Shown here one piece after another: positions 1 to 8,896 of a stretch of 64,000 nucleotides of DNA. Below the pieces are notes generated by a model that saw only the letters and a program-made list of their open reading frames with translations, was not told the DNA's origin and made no database searches. A program made the position numbers and the translations under genes. Origin of the DNA: an uncultured Bacteroidales bacterium. GTDB taxonomy: Bacteria; Bacteroidota; Bacteroidia; Bacteroidales; UBA932. The number at the start of each line of letters is the position of its first letter. Position 1 is the stretch's first letter. The stretch is taken from the NCBI GenBank assembly GCA_944322925.1, contig CALUQM010000005.1, forward strand, positions 18,685 through 82,684, written 5' to 3'.

Positions 1-599
1 GAACCGTACGGGTATATTCTCTTGTCGAACTTTTCGATTATGATTCCGCCCTTGTACCCTCCTTCGTCGAACAGCGGCAGGGCCTTGACTTTCTGCAGCT
101 GGTCATGGTCTATCAGACCGCCGATTCTGACATACTGCTTCCCGTTCCTGCGGTTTTCCGCTATGAGCCTGTAATATTCGTCTGCAGTCCGGTCCTGATA
201 GATCTCCGAAAGTCCTGCCGCCAGCTTTCTGGCCTTCGCCATCCATTCGGCTTCGAGTCTCTCTCCTTCCTTCCTGTCATCAAGTTTCCTGTATTCTTCC
301 TTCCTGACAGTACAGTCCATGCCTATCTGGTATTTGGGCGTGGATGCGGCGAGGACTCTCCCGTCGCAGGAAAGTATGGCTCCTCTTTCCGGCTCTGTCA
401 CTACTTTTCTGCTCGACGGCGTGAATTTTTCGACATATACGTTTTCAGGTGTGTAGAATATCTGGATGTAAATGATTCTGCCTGCTATGATTATGGCGAG
501 AAAAAGGAAAACGATATACAGACCGAACAGGGTCATTCCGATCCCGTCGGCAGATTTTTCCTTGTTTCCGATACCTGTTTTTTCTTCGTCCGTAATCAT
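1..599 (-). CDS. ftsI: Penicillin-binding protein FtsI (PBP2/3-type), N-terminal part
   Basis: Partial gene running off the left edge; only the first ~200 codons are present. The ATG at 599 overlaps the stop of the preceding gene (ATGA). A short cytoplasmic N-terminus is followed by one membrane anchor (about residues 22-42), then the start of the periplasmic PBP dimerisation region, with a TEPERGAILSCDGRVLA stretch typical of class B PBPs (family R-G-x-I-x-D-R-x-G). Family role: septal peptidoglycan transpeptidase acting with FtsW. The catalytic SxxK domain lies outside the window, so assignment rests on the N-terminus and on gene order mraZ-rsmH-ftsL-ftsI. Function is confident; the exact subclass is less so. 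Confidence 0.85.
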   Translation of the reverse strand, partial: MITDEEKTGIGNKEKSADGIGMTLFGLYIVFLFLAIIIAGRIIYIQIFYTPENVYVEKFTPSSRKVVTEPERGAILSCDGRVLAASTPKYQIGMDCTVRKEEYRKLDDRKEGERLEAEWMAKARKLAAGLSEIYQDRTADEYYRLIAENRRNGKQYVRIGGLIDHDQLQKVKALPLFDEGGYKGGIIIEKFDKRIYPYG

Positions 600-934
600 C
601 TTGTCTTCAAATAAACGGCAGGTTCATCCGGTATTGTCAGGTCCGAGCCGGAGGCATCGAGCAGTTCCTGCACCGAACTCAGCTTTTCCAGTCCTATCAG
701 TTCCGTACTTTTATGCGTAAGCGATATCTTGAGGTCGTACAGAATCTCCTTGTTCCGTTCCACTTCCACCATCGTCTTTTCTATCATGAGATTCAGCAGG
801 AGAGTGAGGAAAATCAGGAAAAAACCATAGATGATATGAGGAAAGAACTTGTCGCACTTCAGCGTGAAAAGCATCTCGCCTCTTCCTATGGTCCTGATCA
901 GTTTTCCTGCCCTGTTTTTCCTTTCTCCGTTCAT
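596..934 (-). CDS. ftsL: FtsL-like cell division protein
   Basis: A 112-aa bitopic protein: basic cytoplasmic N-terminus, one hydrophobic segment (about residues 31-51, with a FFLIFLTLLLNLMI core) and a periplasmic heptad-like region rich in E, K, L and N, the shape expected of FtsL. FtsL forms a complex with FtsB/DivIC and FtsQ that links the divisome to FtsI. Primary sequence is poorly conserved in this family, so the call rests on size, topology and position between rsmH and ftsI. Both borders are 4-bp ATGA overlaps, implying translational coupling within the dcw operon. Confidence 0.7.
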   Translation of the reverse strand: MNGERKNRAGKLIRTIGRGEMLFTLKCDKFFPHIIYGFFLIFLTLLLNLMIEKTMVEVERNKEILYDLKISLTHKSTELIGLEKLSSVQELLDASGSDLTIPDEPAVYLKTR

Positions 935-1851
935 ATCGTCGCCTCCGTCCTTTCCGCAACTCTCAGTTTAGCGCTTCTCGCCCTCGTGTTTGCGGATATT
1001 TCACTCTCCCGAGGCAGTATCGGCTTGCGGTTTACCGCCTTGAACGGGACATGTGCATTTCCGTAAATGTCTTTCTGCATGTCTCCTTCAATATTGCCTG
1101 CCTTTATGAAATTCTTGACCATCCTGTCTTCGAGGGAATGATATGTTATCACGGCAAGCCTGCCTCCCGGCTTCAGCACGCCGGCGGCACCGTACAGGAA
1201 TTTGCCCAGAGACTTCATCTCCGAATTGACTTCTATGCGGAGGGCCTGGTAGACCTTGGCCAGAAACTTGTGCTCCGCATTCCCGGGCAAAGCCCCGGCT
1301 ATGGCTTCATGAAGGTCTCCTGTCGTGACGATCTTTTTTGTTTCCCTGAAGCTGCATATCAGTCCTGCTATCCTGCGGCTTCCGTCCACTTCACCGTACA
1401 GGCGCAGGATTTTCTCTATGTCTTCCCGGCTGCGGGTGTTCAGTATGTCCGCAGCAGATGTGTCCGACTCATTGTTCATTCTCATGTCCAGAGGAGCGTC
1501 GAATCTGAACGAGAAACCTCTTTCCGCCGTATCGAACTGATGCGACGACACTCCCAGGTCGGCGAGCACTCCGTCGACCCCGTCGCGGAAACCTTCGTAC
1601 AGTACGAAATTCCTGATAAATCTGAAATCGGCGCGTACGAGTATGAGTCTCGGATCTCTGATGCTGTTGTTTTTCAGGGCGTCTTCATCCCTGTCGAAGG
1701 CAATCAGCCTGCCTTCCGGTCCGAGTCTGGAAAGAATTTCGGCAGAATGTCCGCCGCCGCCGAATGTGGCATCGACATATATGCCGCCGCCGTCTATGTC
1801 AAGGGCATCGACGCTTTCATGAAGAAGTACGGGTGTATGGTATTCAGACAT
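931..1851 (-). CDS. rsmH: 16S rRNA (cytosine-1402-N4)-methyltransferase RsmH
   Basis: 306 aa, the normal family length. The N-terminus reads YHTPVLLHESVDAL and is followed by the SAM-binding glycine motif FGGGGHSAEIL; further family blocks (FDRDEDAL, DLGVSSHQFD, ERGFSFRFDAPLDMRM, ITYHSLEDRMVK) are all present. The enzyme N4-methylates C1402 in the 16S rRNA decoding centre. It follows mraZ by 11 bp and overlaps the ftsL-like gene by 4 bp, the standard start of a dcw cluster. Nothing looks truncated or altered. Confidence 0.97.
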   Translation of the reverse strand: MSEYHTPVLLHESVDALDIDGGGIYVDATFGGGGHSAEILSRLGPEGRLIAFDRDEDALKNNSIRDPRLILVRADFRFIRNFVLYEGFRDGVDGVLADLGVSSHQFDTAERGFSFRFDAPLDMRMNNESDTSAADILNTRSREDIEKILRLYGEVDGSRRIAGLICSFRETKKIVTTGDLHEAIAGALPGNAEHKFLAKVYQALRIEVNSEMKSLGKFLYGAAGVLKPGGRLAVITYHSLEDRMVKNFIKAGNIEGDMQKDIYGNAHVPFKAVNRKPILPRESEISANTRARSAKLRVAERTEATI

Positions 1852-1862
1852 ATCATAACCTC

Positions 1863-2315
1863 CTATCTTTCATTCGAAAGCATCCCGGCAAGCGAGATGA
1901 ATTCATCTCCGGAAATGATCGTTTCCGCGTACTTTTCCTTGGCCCAAATTTCGATTTTGAAATCATTGCCGGCAAATACGACTTCCCTGTTCACTCCGAT
2001 GGATTCGAGCAGCTTTTTAGGAATGGTGATCCTGCCTATCTTCGGGTCCGGCTCTACGACGGCGCGGTTCCTCATGTATTCTCTCCAGAAAACCGCGTGT
2101 TTTTTATTGAAAAAATCCAGACGTGACTTGACTTCTTCCGATTGCCGGTCCCATTCGGCGTAGGTGTACATCTCGAGGCAGTCTTCGAAAATATCTTTCT
2201 TGATGACAAATCTGAGGTCTTCTCCGGCAGCCATGACGCTCTTGAAGGCAGACGGCAATACAAGCCTGCCCTTATCGTCTATCTTGACCGTATATTCACC
2301 TATGAATTTGACCAT
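1863..2315 (-). CDS. mraZ: Transcriptional regulator MraZ
   Basis: 150 aa with two tandem SpoVT/AbrB-like domains; the first begins with the EYTVKIDDKGRLVLPSAFK block and the second contains the KIGRITIPKKLLE block. MraZ is a ring-forming DNA-binding protein that in other bacteria represses its own dcw operon by binding direct repeats spaced about 10 bp. It is first in the operon mraZ-rsmH-ftsL-ftsI. A -7 element lies at 2339-2346 and a matching array of TGGAA repeats lies directly behind it (2356-2402), so autoregulation is very likely here too. Confidence 0.96.
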   Translation of the reverse strand: MVKFIGEYTVKIDDKGRLVLPSAFKSVMAAGEDLRFVIKKDIFEDCLEMYTYAEWDRQSEEVKSRLDFFNKKHAVFWREYMRNRAVVEPDPKIGRITIPKKLLESIGVNREVVFAGNDFKIEIWAKEKYAETIISGDEFISLAGMLSNER

Positions 2316-2338
2316 TTCCTCTTTGATGCTACGTGCTG

Positions 2339-2346
2339 CAAAAGTA
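2339..2346 (-). promoter_or_regulatory. -7 promoter box for mraZ operon
   Basis: On the minus strand the sequence is TACTTTTG, matching the Bacteroidota -7 element TAnnTTTG, 23 bp before the mraZ ATG. The region where a -33 box would sit is occupied by the TGGAA repeats. Confidence 0.65.
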
Positions 2347-2355
2347 AGAATATTT

Positions 2356-2402
2356 TTCCACTATTTTCCACTATTTTCCAAATTTTTCCACAATTTTCTC
2401 CA
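2356..2402 (-). promoter_or_regulatory. Predicted MraZ operator (10-bp-spaced TGGAA repeats)
   Basis: Read on the minus strand, TGGAA occurs at 2360, 2370, 2380 and 2390, exactly 10 bp apart, with a fifth, imperfect copy (TGGAG) at 2402. E. coli MraZ binds TGGGN repeats separated by 5 nt, giving the same 10-bp period. The array lies 41-87 bp upstream of mraZ and overlaps the expected -33 region, so occupancy should block transcription. The repeat is seen directly; binding is inferred. Confidence 0.7.
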
Positions 2403-2445
2403 CTGTTCGGGAAAATGGTTAAATTTGCTGAAATTGTCTGTGAAT

Positions 2446-3702
2446 ATGAAGAATCTGAAATATCTGCGTATAGCGTTTTTGTCATTATCCGTCCTTCTTG
2501 CAGGGTGCAGGACGGGGCAGCCGGCACAGGAAGAGTCCGGGCCTTCCGTAACTGAAGAAACCGCCGGCAGCCGGTGGGGTTTCGATACGGAAGGCCTTGC
2601 CGAAGAGGAAAGCAAGGTGCGGTCTGGGGACTTTTTCTCTACTATCCTTATCCGCAACGGTCTTTCTGCCCAGGAGGCTTACAATCTTTCAGAGGCCTGC
2701 GACAGCATTTTCGATGTGAAATCCATACGTGTGGGCAATGTCTACAGGACCTGGACATCGCAGTCAGGACAGCTTGAGTATCTTGCCTACGACATTGACA
2801 GGATAAAAAGCGCGGTATTCGCCTGCAGACCGCCTTATAAGGTCTATTTTGTGGAAAAACCAGTACTGACAAGGACCAGGACGGCCGATGTGGTGATCGA
2901 GTCGTCGCTGTGGAACGACATGATAGCTGGCGGAGCTTCTCCGCTGCTTACGCTGTCTCTGGCGGACATTTACGCCTGGACCGTGGATTTTTTCGGACTG
3001 CAGAAGGGGGACCGCTTTCAGGTGATCTATGACGAGAAGATCTGCGACGGAGAGGTGATAGCAGTCGATACGGTCAGATATGCCCTGTTTACCGGCAGCG
3101 GAGAGGAATATCCGGCGATCATGTTCAATCAGCATGACGGAGGCAATATTTACTGGAACGAGAAAGGGGAGAGCATGCGCAAGGCGTTTCTGAAGGCTCC
3201 GCTCAACTATACACGTGTAAGTTCAGGGTTCACATACGCAAGAAGGCACCCGATTACAAGGAAGGTGCAGCCGCATACCGGTGTTGATTATGCCGCTCCC
3301 GCAGGGACGCCTGTCGTTACAATAGGCGACGGCGTGGTGACGAGTGCCAGAAATGAAGGCGCAGGTGGAAATGTCATCAGAATCAGGCATAATTCCGTCT
3401 ATTCTACCGCATATCTGCATCTTTCACGCTATGCTTCAGGAATAAAGGCCGGCAAGAGGGTGAAGCAGGGCGAGGTCATCGGATATGTCGGCTCGACGGG
3501 GCGGAGCACGGGGCCTCATCTCGATTTCAGGGTATGGAAAAACGGTACCCCTGTCAACCCGCTGAAAATGGATTCTCCGCCTGCGGAACCGTTGAAAAAG
3601 GAAAATGAGGCGGCATTTGCCGAAACAGTGGCCAGATATCACCGGAGCGTCGCCGGGTCAGAAGCTGACGTAATGGCGGAGCGGATGATGGAAATGCTCT
3701 GA
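2446..3702 (+). CDS. M23 family metallopeptidase lipoprotein
   Basis: 418 aa from the ATG at 2446, chosen because it gives a lipoprotein signal peptide (MKNLKYLRIAF... with lipobox LLAGC); the frame is open further upstream but that part crosses the mraZ operator. The C-terminal half is a LytM/M23 domain with HTGVDYAAPAGTPV (His about residue 277), HLSRYA and GPHLDFR (His about residue 357), supplying the zinc ligands of an active peptidoglycan endopeptidase. The middle part resembles the N-terminal module seen in Bacteroidota M23 proteins. Probably tethered in the periplasm and acting in wall remodelling; it is transcribed divergently from the division cluster. Confidence 0.88.
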   Translation: MKNLKYLRIAFLSLSVLLAGCRTGQPAQEESGPSVTEETAGSRWGFDTEGLAEEESKVRSGDFFSTILIRNGLSAQEAYNLSEACDSIFDVKSIRVGNVYRTWTSQSGQLEYLAYDIDRIKSAVFACRPPYKVYFVEKPVLTRTRTADVVIESSLWNDMIAGGASPLLTLSLADIYAWTVDFFGLQKGDRFQVIYDEKICDGEVIAVDTVRYALFTGSGEEYPAIMFNQHDGGNIYWNEKGESMRKAFLKAPLNYTRVSSGFTYARRHPITRKVQPHTGVDYAAPAGTPVVTIGDGVVTSARNEGAGGNVIRIRHNSVYSTAYLHLSRYASGIKAGKRVKQGEVIGYVGSTGRSTGPHLDFRVWKNGTPVNPLKMDSPPAEPLKKENEAAFAETVARYHRSVAGSEADVMAERMMEML

Positions 3703-3718
3703 TATCCGGACATCTTCC

Positions 3719-5161
3719 CTAAAGCAGAGGCGCGAACAGCTTTACCACGGCCTGGATCAGTTTCGTGTACCATGGCCGTTTTTCCCAGTTTTCAATGGTT
3801 ATTTCCTCGCATTCTTCCATGTCGGCGAGAAAAATATTCTTGTTCCTGACCGCCGTCTCTTCATTGAAAATGTAGGCGTTGATTTCGTAGTTGAGTCCGA
3901 GGCTTCTGTAATCCATGTTGGCAGAGCCGATGACGGAAAGGTAGTCGTCGGATACTATTGTCTTGGAATGGATGAAGCTGCCTTTCTTTTCGAAAATCCT
4001 GACTCCTGCTTCGAGACATTCATGATAATATGACTTGTTGGCGATGCTCATGTATATCAGGTCTGCCTTCCGTGGCATCATTATCCTGACGTCGGCTCCT
4101 TTGAGGGCTGAGGCCTTGAGTGCATAGAGCAAGGGCTCCGGCGGGACGAAATAAGGAGTCTGTATGTAAATGTAGTCCCTTGCATGCTGTACGGCCCATA
4201 CCGTTCCCATGTGTATGACAGGCCATCTGTCCACAGGCTGGTCCGGGACGATCTGTACGAGTTCGTTCCTTTTCAGACCGCGGTCCGTGTCAGGAAACAG
4301 GGGGTCGAATGAAGGCGGGATCCTGCCTCCGGAGGAGCAGAAGGAATAAAGGAAGCAGTATTGCAGGGCATATACCGCATTTCCTGTTATCCTCATGTGG
4401 GTATCTCTCCAGCGTATGAAATAGTCATCTCCGATATTCATCCCGCCGGTATAGCCTATTTTCCCGTCGATGACGACTATTTTCCTGTGATCCCGGTAGT
4501 TGAGTTTTGCGCTCAGCGTAAGGAGGTTGAACCGGGCTGTAGTGAATTTCACCACTTCAACCCCGGCCTTCTTCATTTCGTTGTAATAGCGGGGACTGAT
4601 GTCGATGTTGGCGATGTTTTCATGAATGAAGCGCACCTTGACGCCCTCCCTCGCCTTTCTCATCAGTATTTCCTTGATTTTCTTGCTTCCGCTGTCTTTG
4701 CGGAAGTAGAAATATTCCATGTGGATGTGGTCTTTCGCATTTTCGAGATCGGCTGCCAGTGCTTCGAATTTGCGTTTGCCGGACGTGATGATTTCGATAT
4801 CGTTGTTTTCGGTGACTGTCGTGCCGTTGCTTTTGGACAGCAGGACAGACAGTTCCCTGTAGCCTTCCCTTATCTTCTCCCTGTTCTTTTCACCGAAGAG
4901 CCGCCTGTATGTCCTGCTGTCGGCATATTCGCTGAAGGCGTCATGGAATCTTCTGGCATGTTCCTCATATTTTGAATTGCGCCTCGGGTTGAGTCCGAAT
5001 ACGATGTAGCACAATATCCCTATGACCGGAAGCAGGGCTACGACGATGATCCATGCTATCTTCTTGCCGGAATCGCCGTCCTCGTCGGTAAGTATGACGA
5101 GGATGGTTCCGATTACGACAAGAAAGAACAGGGTATAGGCGAGGGCAGACAGTATCATCAC
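3719..5161 (-). CDS. cls: Cardiolipin synthase (phospholipase D family)
   Basis: 480 aa. Two N-terminal membrane segments (about residues 3-24 and 36-55) precede two phospholipase D domains, each with an intact HKD motif: HRKIVVID near residue 225 and HSKTIVSD near residue 398, both followed by the usual G-G/S-x-N. The enzyme joins two phosphatidylglycerols into cardiolipin and glycerol at the inner membrane. It is the last gene of a run miaB-glpK-glpF-cls and overlaps glpF by 4 bp. Coupling to glycerol uptake makes metabolic sense because glycerol is both precursor and by-product. Confidence 0.93.
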   Translation of the reverse strand: MMILSALAYTLFFLVVIGTILVILTDEDGDSGKKIAWIIVVALLPVIGILCYIVFGLNPRRNSKYEEHARRFHDAFSEYADSRTYRRLFGEKNREKIREGYRELSVLLSKSNGTTVTENNDIEIITSGKRKFEALAADLENAKDHIHMEYFYFRKDSGSKKIKEILMRKAREGVKVRFIHENIANIDISPRYYNEMKKAGVEVVKFTTARFNLLTLSAKLNYRDHRKIVVIDGKIGYTGGMNIGDDYFIRWRDTHMRITGNAVYALQYCFLYSFCSSGGRIPPSFDPLFPDTDRGLKRNELVQIVPDQPVDRWPVIHMGTVWAVQHARDYIYIQTPYFVPPEPLLYALKASALKGADVRIMMPRKADLIYMSIANKSYYHECLEAGVRIFEKKGSFIHSKTIVSDDYLSVIGSANMDYRSLGLNYEINAYIFNEETAVRNKNIFLADMEECEEITIENWEKRPWYTKLIQAVVKLFAPLL

Positions 5162-5907
5162 TCAAGCACGCAACTGTAGACACAAAGATACATGGCTGCG
5201 GCGAAAAGTCCTCCGGCAAGAGGCCCTATGACAGGCACCCAGGCGTATCCCCAGCCGCTGTCTCTTTTTCCCTTGACAGGCAGGATCCAGTGGGCGAATC
5301 TCGGGGCAAGGTCCCTTGCTGGATTGATTGCATATCCTGTCGTTCCTCCAAGTGACATGCCGATGGCCATGATGAGCATCGTCACAGGAAAACTTCCGAG
5401 GCTGCCCATCCCGAGTTCTGGAGTGTTTTCCTTGTTCGAGAATGCGAGTATGATGAATACGAGAAGCCATGTCCCGACGAATTCGCTGAACAGGTTTCTC
5501 GCCTTGTTCTGTATGGCTGGCATGGTGCAGAAGACGCCGAGTTTGGCGTCAGGATCGTCTGTCGCGTCGAAATGGTCCTTATAGAAGACATATACGATCA
5601 GGGCGCCGGCAAAACCTCCTGCCATCTGGGCAGCAATGTACGGAAGGACTGCATTCCACGGGAATGTGCCGGCTGCCGCAAGGCCGAGTGTTACGGCCGG
5701 ATTCAGGTGTGCCCCGGAATACGGTCCGGCTATGAATACTCCGCACATGACCGCAAAACCCCAGGCCATGGTAATCACTACCCAGCCTCCACCCTGGCCC
5801 TTGGATTTGTTGAGACCGTTCGACGCCACTACGCCGTCTCCGAGCATGATGAGAACAAGTGTGCCGATGAATTCGAAAATACACTTGGAGAAAAGAGAGA
5901 TTTCCAT
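5158..5907 (-). CDS. glpF: Glycerol uptake facilitator (MIP/aquaglyceroporin)
   Basis: 249 aa, six predicted membrane helices and the two half-helix pore motifs: SGAHLNPAVT and INPARDLAPR. The Asp directly after the second NPAR marks the glycerol-conducting rather than the water-specific branch. It sits 11 bp after glpK and overlaps cls (ATGA), so uptake and trapping of glycerol are co-transcribed. A periplasm-facing insertion between the two halves (about residues 100-130) is normal for bacterial GlpF. Substrate is inferred from motif and neighbours. Confidence 0.93.
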   Translation of the reverse strand: MEISLFSKCIFEFIGTLVLIMLGDGVVASNGLNKSKGQGGGWVVITMAWGFAVMCGVFIAGPYSGAHLNPAVTLGLAAAGTFPWNAVLPYIAAQMAGGFAGALIVYVFYKDHFDATDDPDAKLGVFCTMPAIQNKARNLFSEFVGTWLLVFIILAFSNKENTPELGMGSLGSFPVTMLIMAIGMSLGGTTGYAINPARDLAPRFAHWILPVKGKRDSGWGYAWVPVIGPLAGGLFAAAMYLCVYSCVLE

Positions 5908-5918
5908 ATCAGTACATT

Positions 5919-7406
5919 TTAAATTTCCGACAATGTCCTTCTGACGGCATTTTTCCAGCCTTCGATTTTTTCATCCGCATTTTCACGGGCCATGGACGGG
6001 GTGAATATCCGTTCTATTCCCCATTGCTGCTTTATCTGGTCTATGCTGTCCCAGAATCCTGTCGCAAGTCCGGCGAGATAGGCAGCTCCCTTGGCGGTGG
6101 TTTCGGTGATGGTAGGTCTGATGACGGATGTGCCGAGAATATCGGCCTGGAACTGCATCAGGAGATTGTTCCTTGAAGCTCCTCCGTCGACTTTCAGTTC
6201 GGCGATGTCGAGTCCGGCATCCTTTTTCATGGCGTTGACTATGTCCATGGTCTGGAAAGCGATTCCTTCAAGGGCGGCTCTTGCGATATGGGCGGCGGTG
6301 GAGCCGCGTGTCAGACCTGTGATGCTTCCTTTGGCGTACTGGTCCCAGTAAGGCGCCCCGAGTCCGGTCAGTGCCGGGACGAAGTAAACGCCTCCGTTGT
6401 CCGGTACCGTCGAAGCCAGGGCCTCGATCTCCGATGATGACCTGATGATACCGAGTCCGTCGCGGAGCCACTGGACTACTGAACCGGCTACGAATATGCT
6501 GCCTTCAAGGGCATAGTTCACCTTGTCCCCGATTTTCCATGCCACGGTCGTGAGAAGGCTGTTTCTGGACATGATAGGCTTTTCTCCGCTGTTCATCAGC
6601 AGGAAGCACCCGGTCCCGTATGTGTTTTTCACCGAGCCCGGTTCGGTGCACATCTGGCCGAAAAGGGCCGACTGCTGGTCTCCCGCTATTCCGGCAACGG
6701 GAATGTTGCGGTTCAGGACAGCCGACCTGGTGTGTCCGTACACTTCGCTTGAAGACCTTACCTCGGGCATCATGGATGCGGGAATGCCGAAAAGTTCCAG
6801 CAGCTCCGGATCCCAGTCGAGATTGTGTATATTGAACAGCATCGTCCTGGAAGCATTGCTCACATCGGTGACATGCACTTCTCCGCCGGTAAGCATCCAT
6901 ACCAGCCATGAATCCACAGTGCCGAATTTCAGTTTTCCGGCTTCCGCCCTGGATCTGGCGCCGGGTACGTTCTCGAGTATCCACCGTATTTTGGTGGCGC
7001 TGAAATATGCGTCTATCAGAAGTCCGGTCTTGCTTTTTATGAAATCCACGAGTCCGTCCCTCTTGAGCGAATCGCAATACCCGGAAGTCCGCCTGTCCTG
7101 CCAGACTATGGCATTGCATACCGGTTCGGATGTTTCCGCATCCCAGATGACTGTGGTTTCTCTCTGGTTCGTAATGCCGATTCCGGCAATGTCGTCGCCG
7201 CTGATGCCTGCCGAAGTGACTGCTTCCGCCATTACGGAAGCCTGTGATGACCATATTTCCTTAGGGTTGTGCTCTACCCATCCCGGTTTAGGGAATATCT
7301 GGGTGAATTCCTTTTGGGCCGAAGATACTATATCTCCGTTGTGGTTGAAGACGATGGCTCTCGAACTGCTTGTCCCCTGGTCGAGAGCGAGTATGTATTT
7401 GTCCAT
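5919..7406 (-). CDS. glpK: Glycerol kinase
   Basis: 495 aa from the ATG at 7406, giving the family N-terminus [20 protein letters not shown]; upstream in-frame codons lie inside miaB. FGGY-kinase signatures are complete, including the phosphate-binding [18 protein letters not shown] and the ATPase-fold motif VDGGASRNN. It phosphorylates glycerol to sn-glycerol-3-phosphate for lipid synthesis or glycolysis. It starts 5 bp after miaB and is followed by glpF and cls. No promoter-like element lies directly in front of it, so it is probably read from the miaB promoter. Confidence 0.97.
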   Translation of the reverse strand: MDKYILALDQGTSSSRAIVFNHNGDIVSSAQKEFTQIFPKPGWVEHNPKEIWSSQASVMAEAVTSAGISGDDIAGIGITNQRETTVIWDAETSEPVCNAIVWQDRRTSGYCDSLKRDGLVDFIKSKTGLLIDAYFSATKIRWILENVPGARSRAEAGKLKFGTVDSWLVWMLTGGEVHVTDVSNASRTMLFNIHNLDWDPELLELFGIPASMMPEVRSSSEVYGHTRSAVLNRNIPVAGIAGDQQSALFGQMCTEPGSVKNTYGTGCFLLMNSGEKPIMSRNSLLTTVAWKIGDKVNYALEGSIFVAGSVVQWLRDGLGIIRSSSEIEALASTVPDNGGVYFVPALTGLGAPYWDQYAKGSITGLTRGSTAAHIARAALEGIAFQTMDIVNAMKKDAGLDIAELKVDGGASRNNLLMQFQADILGTSVIRPTITETTAKGAAYLAGLATGFWDSIDQIKQQWGIERIFTPSMARENADEKIEGWKNAVRRTLSEI

Positions 7407-7411
7407 AACAC

Positions 7412-8773
7412 TTATTGGATTAGTTTTGCTATCAGTGTGGCCGACGTGCAGGAAACGGCTTCTACCGTTACATAGTCGCCTATGTTGTGGCCTGCAGCCG
7501 GGAATACGCATACCTTGTTGCTGCTTGTTCTTCCGAATAACTCATCGCTGTTCCGTTTGGAAACGCCTTCTATGAGGACCTTGAATGTCTTTCCGAGATC
7601 CTTTTCGTTGCTTTCCCTGCTGAGGCGGTTCTGCAGGGCAATGATTTCGTTGAGCCTTGCGGTCTTGACCTCCGGAGGGACGTCATCCGGATATTTTCTG
7701 GCAGCCAGTGTGCCCGGGCGTTCGGAATACTGGAACATGAAGGCGGCATCGAACGCCGCTTCTTCCATGAGTGCGAGAGTGTCCCTGTGGTCCTGTTCGG
7801 TCTCGCCGCAGAATCCGGCTATTATGTCGGTAGTGAGGCCGCAGTCGGGCATTACCGATCTGATTTTCCTGACACGTCCGAGGTACCATTCGGCAGTATA
7901 TTTCCTCCGCATCTTCTCGAGCATGGCATTGCTGCCCGACTGTACGGGAAGATGGATATGTCTGCAGATGTTGTCGTACATTGCCATTGTATATATGACC
8001 TCGTCGCTGATGTCCTTGGGATGCGATGTGGAGAACCTTACCCTGAGCTCCGGACTGATTCTTGCCACCATTTCGAGCAGCTGGGCGAAGTTCACGTTCC
8101 TGTCTGCAGTCACCGGGTCTTTCCAGAGGTATGAATCCACATTCTGCCCGAGAAGGCTGACTTCCCGGTAACCGTTGTCGAAAAGTTCGGCCGCTTCCCT
8201 GACTATGGTTTCAGGGTCCCTGCTCCTTTCCGTTCCCCTGGTGTACGGGACAACGCAGTAGGAGCAGACATTGTTGCAGCCTCTCATTATGGTAATGTAT
8301 GCGGATACTCCGTTTTTGTCCATTCTGACCGGCGTGATATCCGCGTATGTCTCTTCCTGTGACAGAAGGACATTCATCTGCGGAGTCTCCGGGGTCACGT
8401 TGCGGATAAGCTCGGGAAGCGACCTGTATGAGTCGGGCCCGGCCACGATATCCACAGTGCGACTGTCCAGCAGCTTGTCCTTCAGTCTTTCAGCCATACA
8501 TCCTACAATGCCGATAATGACGTTTTCCCTGCGGTTTTTCTGCAGGCGGAACTGCTCTATCCGTCCCCATATTCTCTGTTCGGCATTGTCTCTTATGGAG
8601 CAGGTGTTCGCAAGGATTACGGATGCTTCCTCAATGTCTTCGGTAAGGGCATATCCGCTGTCCTGCAATATCGACAGTATGACTTCACTGTCATTGACGT
8701 TCATCTGGCATCCGTAAGTTTCGATGTACACTTTCGGTCTTCTGTCGTCTTTTATCGGTCTTATGTCTGACAT
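7412..8773 (-). CDS. miaB: tRNA-2-methylthio-N6-dimethylallyladenosine synthase MiaB
   Basis: 453 aa. The N-terminal UPF0004 domain holds the three auxiliary cluster cysteines (Cys22 in [11 protein letters not shown], Cys58 in ANTCS, Cys92 in VGCMAERL). The radical-SAM motif is CNNVCSYC (166, 170, 173), and a TRAM domain closes the protein. It methylthiolates i6A37 of tRNAs reading UNN codons, using two 4Fe-4S clusters. First gene of the run leading to glpK-glpF-cls; a strong -7 element precedes it. The closest alternative, MtaB/RimO, is less likely given the sequence around Cys22 and Cys58. Confidence 0.95.
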   Translation of the reverse strand: MSDIRPIKDDRRPKVYIETYGCQMNVNDSEVILSILQDSGYALTEDIEEASVILANTCSIRDNAEQRIWGRIEQFRLQKNRRENVIIGIVGCMAERLKDKLLDSRTVDIVAGPDSYRSLPELIRNVTPETPQMNVLLSQEETYADITPVRMDKNGVSAYITIMRGCNNVCSYCVVPYTRGTERSRDPETIVREAAELFDNGYREVSLLGQNVDSYLWKDPVTADRNVNFAQLLEMVARISPELRVRFSTSHPKDISDEVIYTMAMYDNICRHIHLPVQSGSNAMLEKMRRKYTAEWYLGRVRKIRSVMPDCGLTTDIIAGFCGETEQDHRDTLALMEEAAFDAAFMFQYSERPGTLAARKYPDDVPPEVKTARLNEIIALQNRLSRESNEKDLGKTFKVLIEGVSKRNSDELFGRTSSNKVCVFPAAGHNIGDYVTVEAVSCTSATLIAKLIQ

Positions 8774-8807
8774 GTTTCCTGTATGTTATATTCGGTCGAG
8801 ATTCCTG

Positions 8808-8815
8808 CAAATATA
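8808..8815 (-). promoter_or_regulatory. -7 promoter box for miaB
   Basis: TATATTTG on the minus strand, a full match to TAnnTTTG, 35 bp before the miaB ATG. A TTTG suited to a -33 box (TTAAATTTGC) lies further upstream. Confidence 0.65.
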
Positions 8816-8883
8816 GGATTTTTTTAGTGAAACCGTCCTGTGCAAATTTAACAAGTTCACTTGCATTGCTCTCGGCTTCTTTC

Positions 8884-8891
8884 TATCTTTG
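8884..8891 (+). promoter_or_regulatory. -7 promoter box for lipoprotein gene at 8897
   Basis: TATCTTTG, a full match to the Bacteroidota -7 element, ends only 5 bp before the ATG at 8897. The transcript would begin at or very near the start codon. Confidence 0.6.
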
Positions 8892-8896
8892 CAAGG

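Noticed and set aside
1051-2163. Long plus-strand open frame opposite rsmH and mraZ
   Set aside because: Antisense shadow of two well-recognised genes; no domain or promoter.
2341-2402. TTTTTCCAC-type strings resembling DnaA boxes, suggesting a replication origin
   Set aside because: Copies are evenly 10 bp apart, do not match TTATCCACA, and lie on the mraZ promoter, which fits MraZ binding far better.
2164-2445. N-terminal extension of the M23 lipoprotein
   Set aside because: It would run through the mraZ operator and promoter and bury the lipoprotein signal; the ATG at 2446 gives a proper lipobox.
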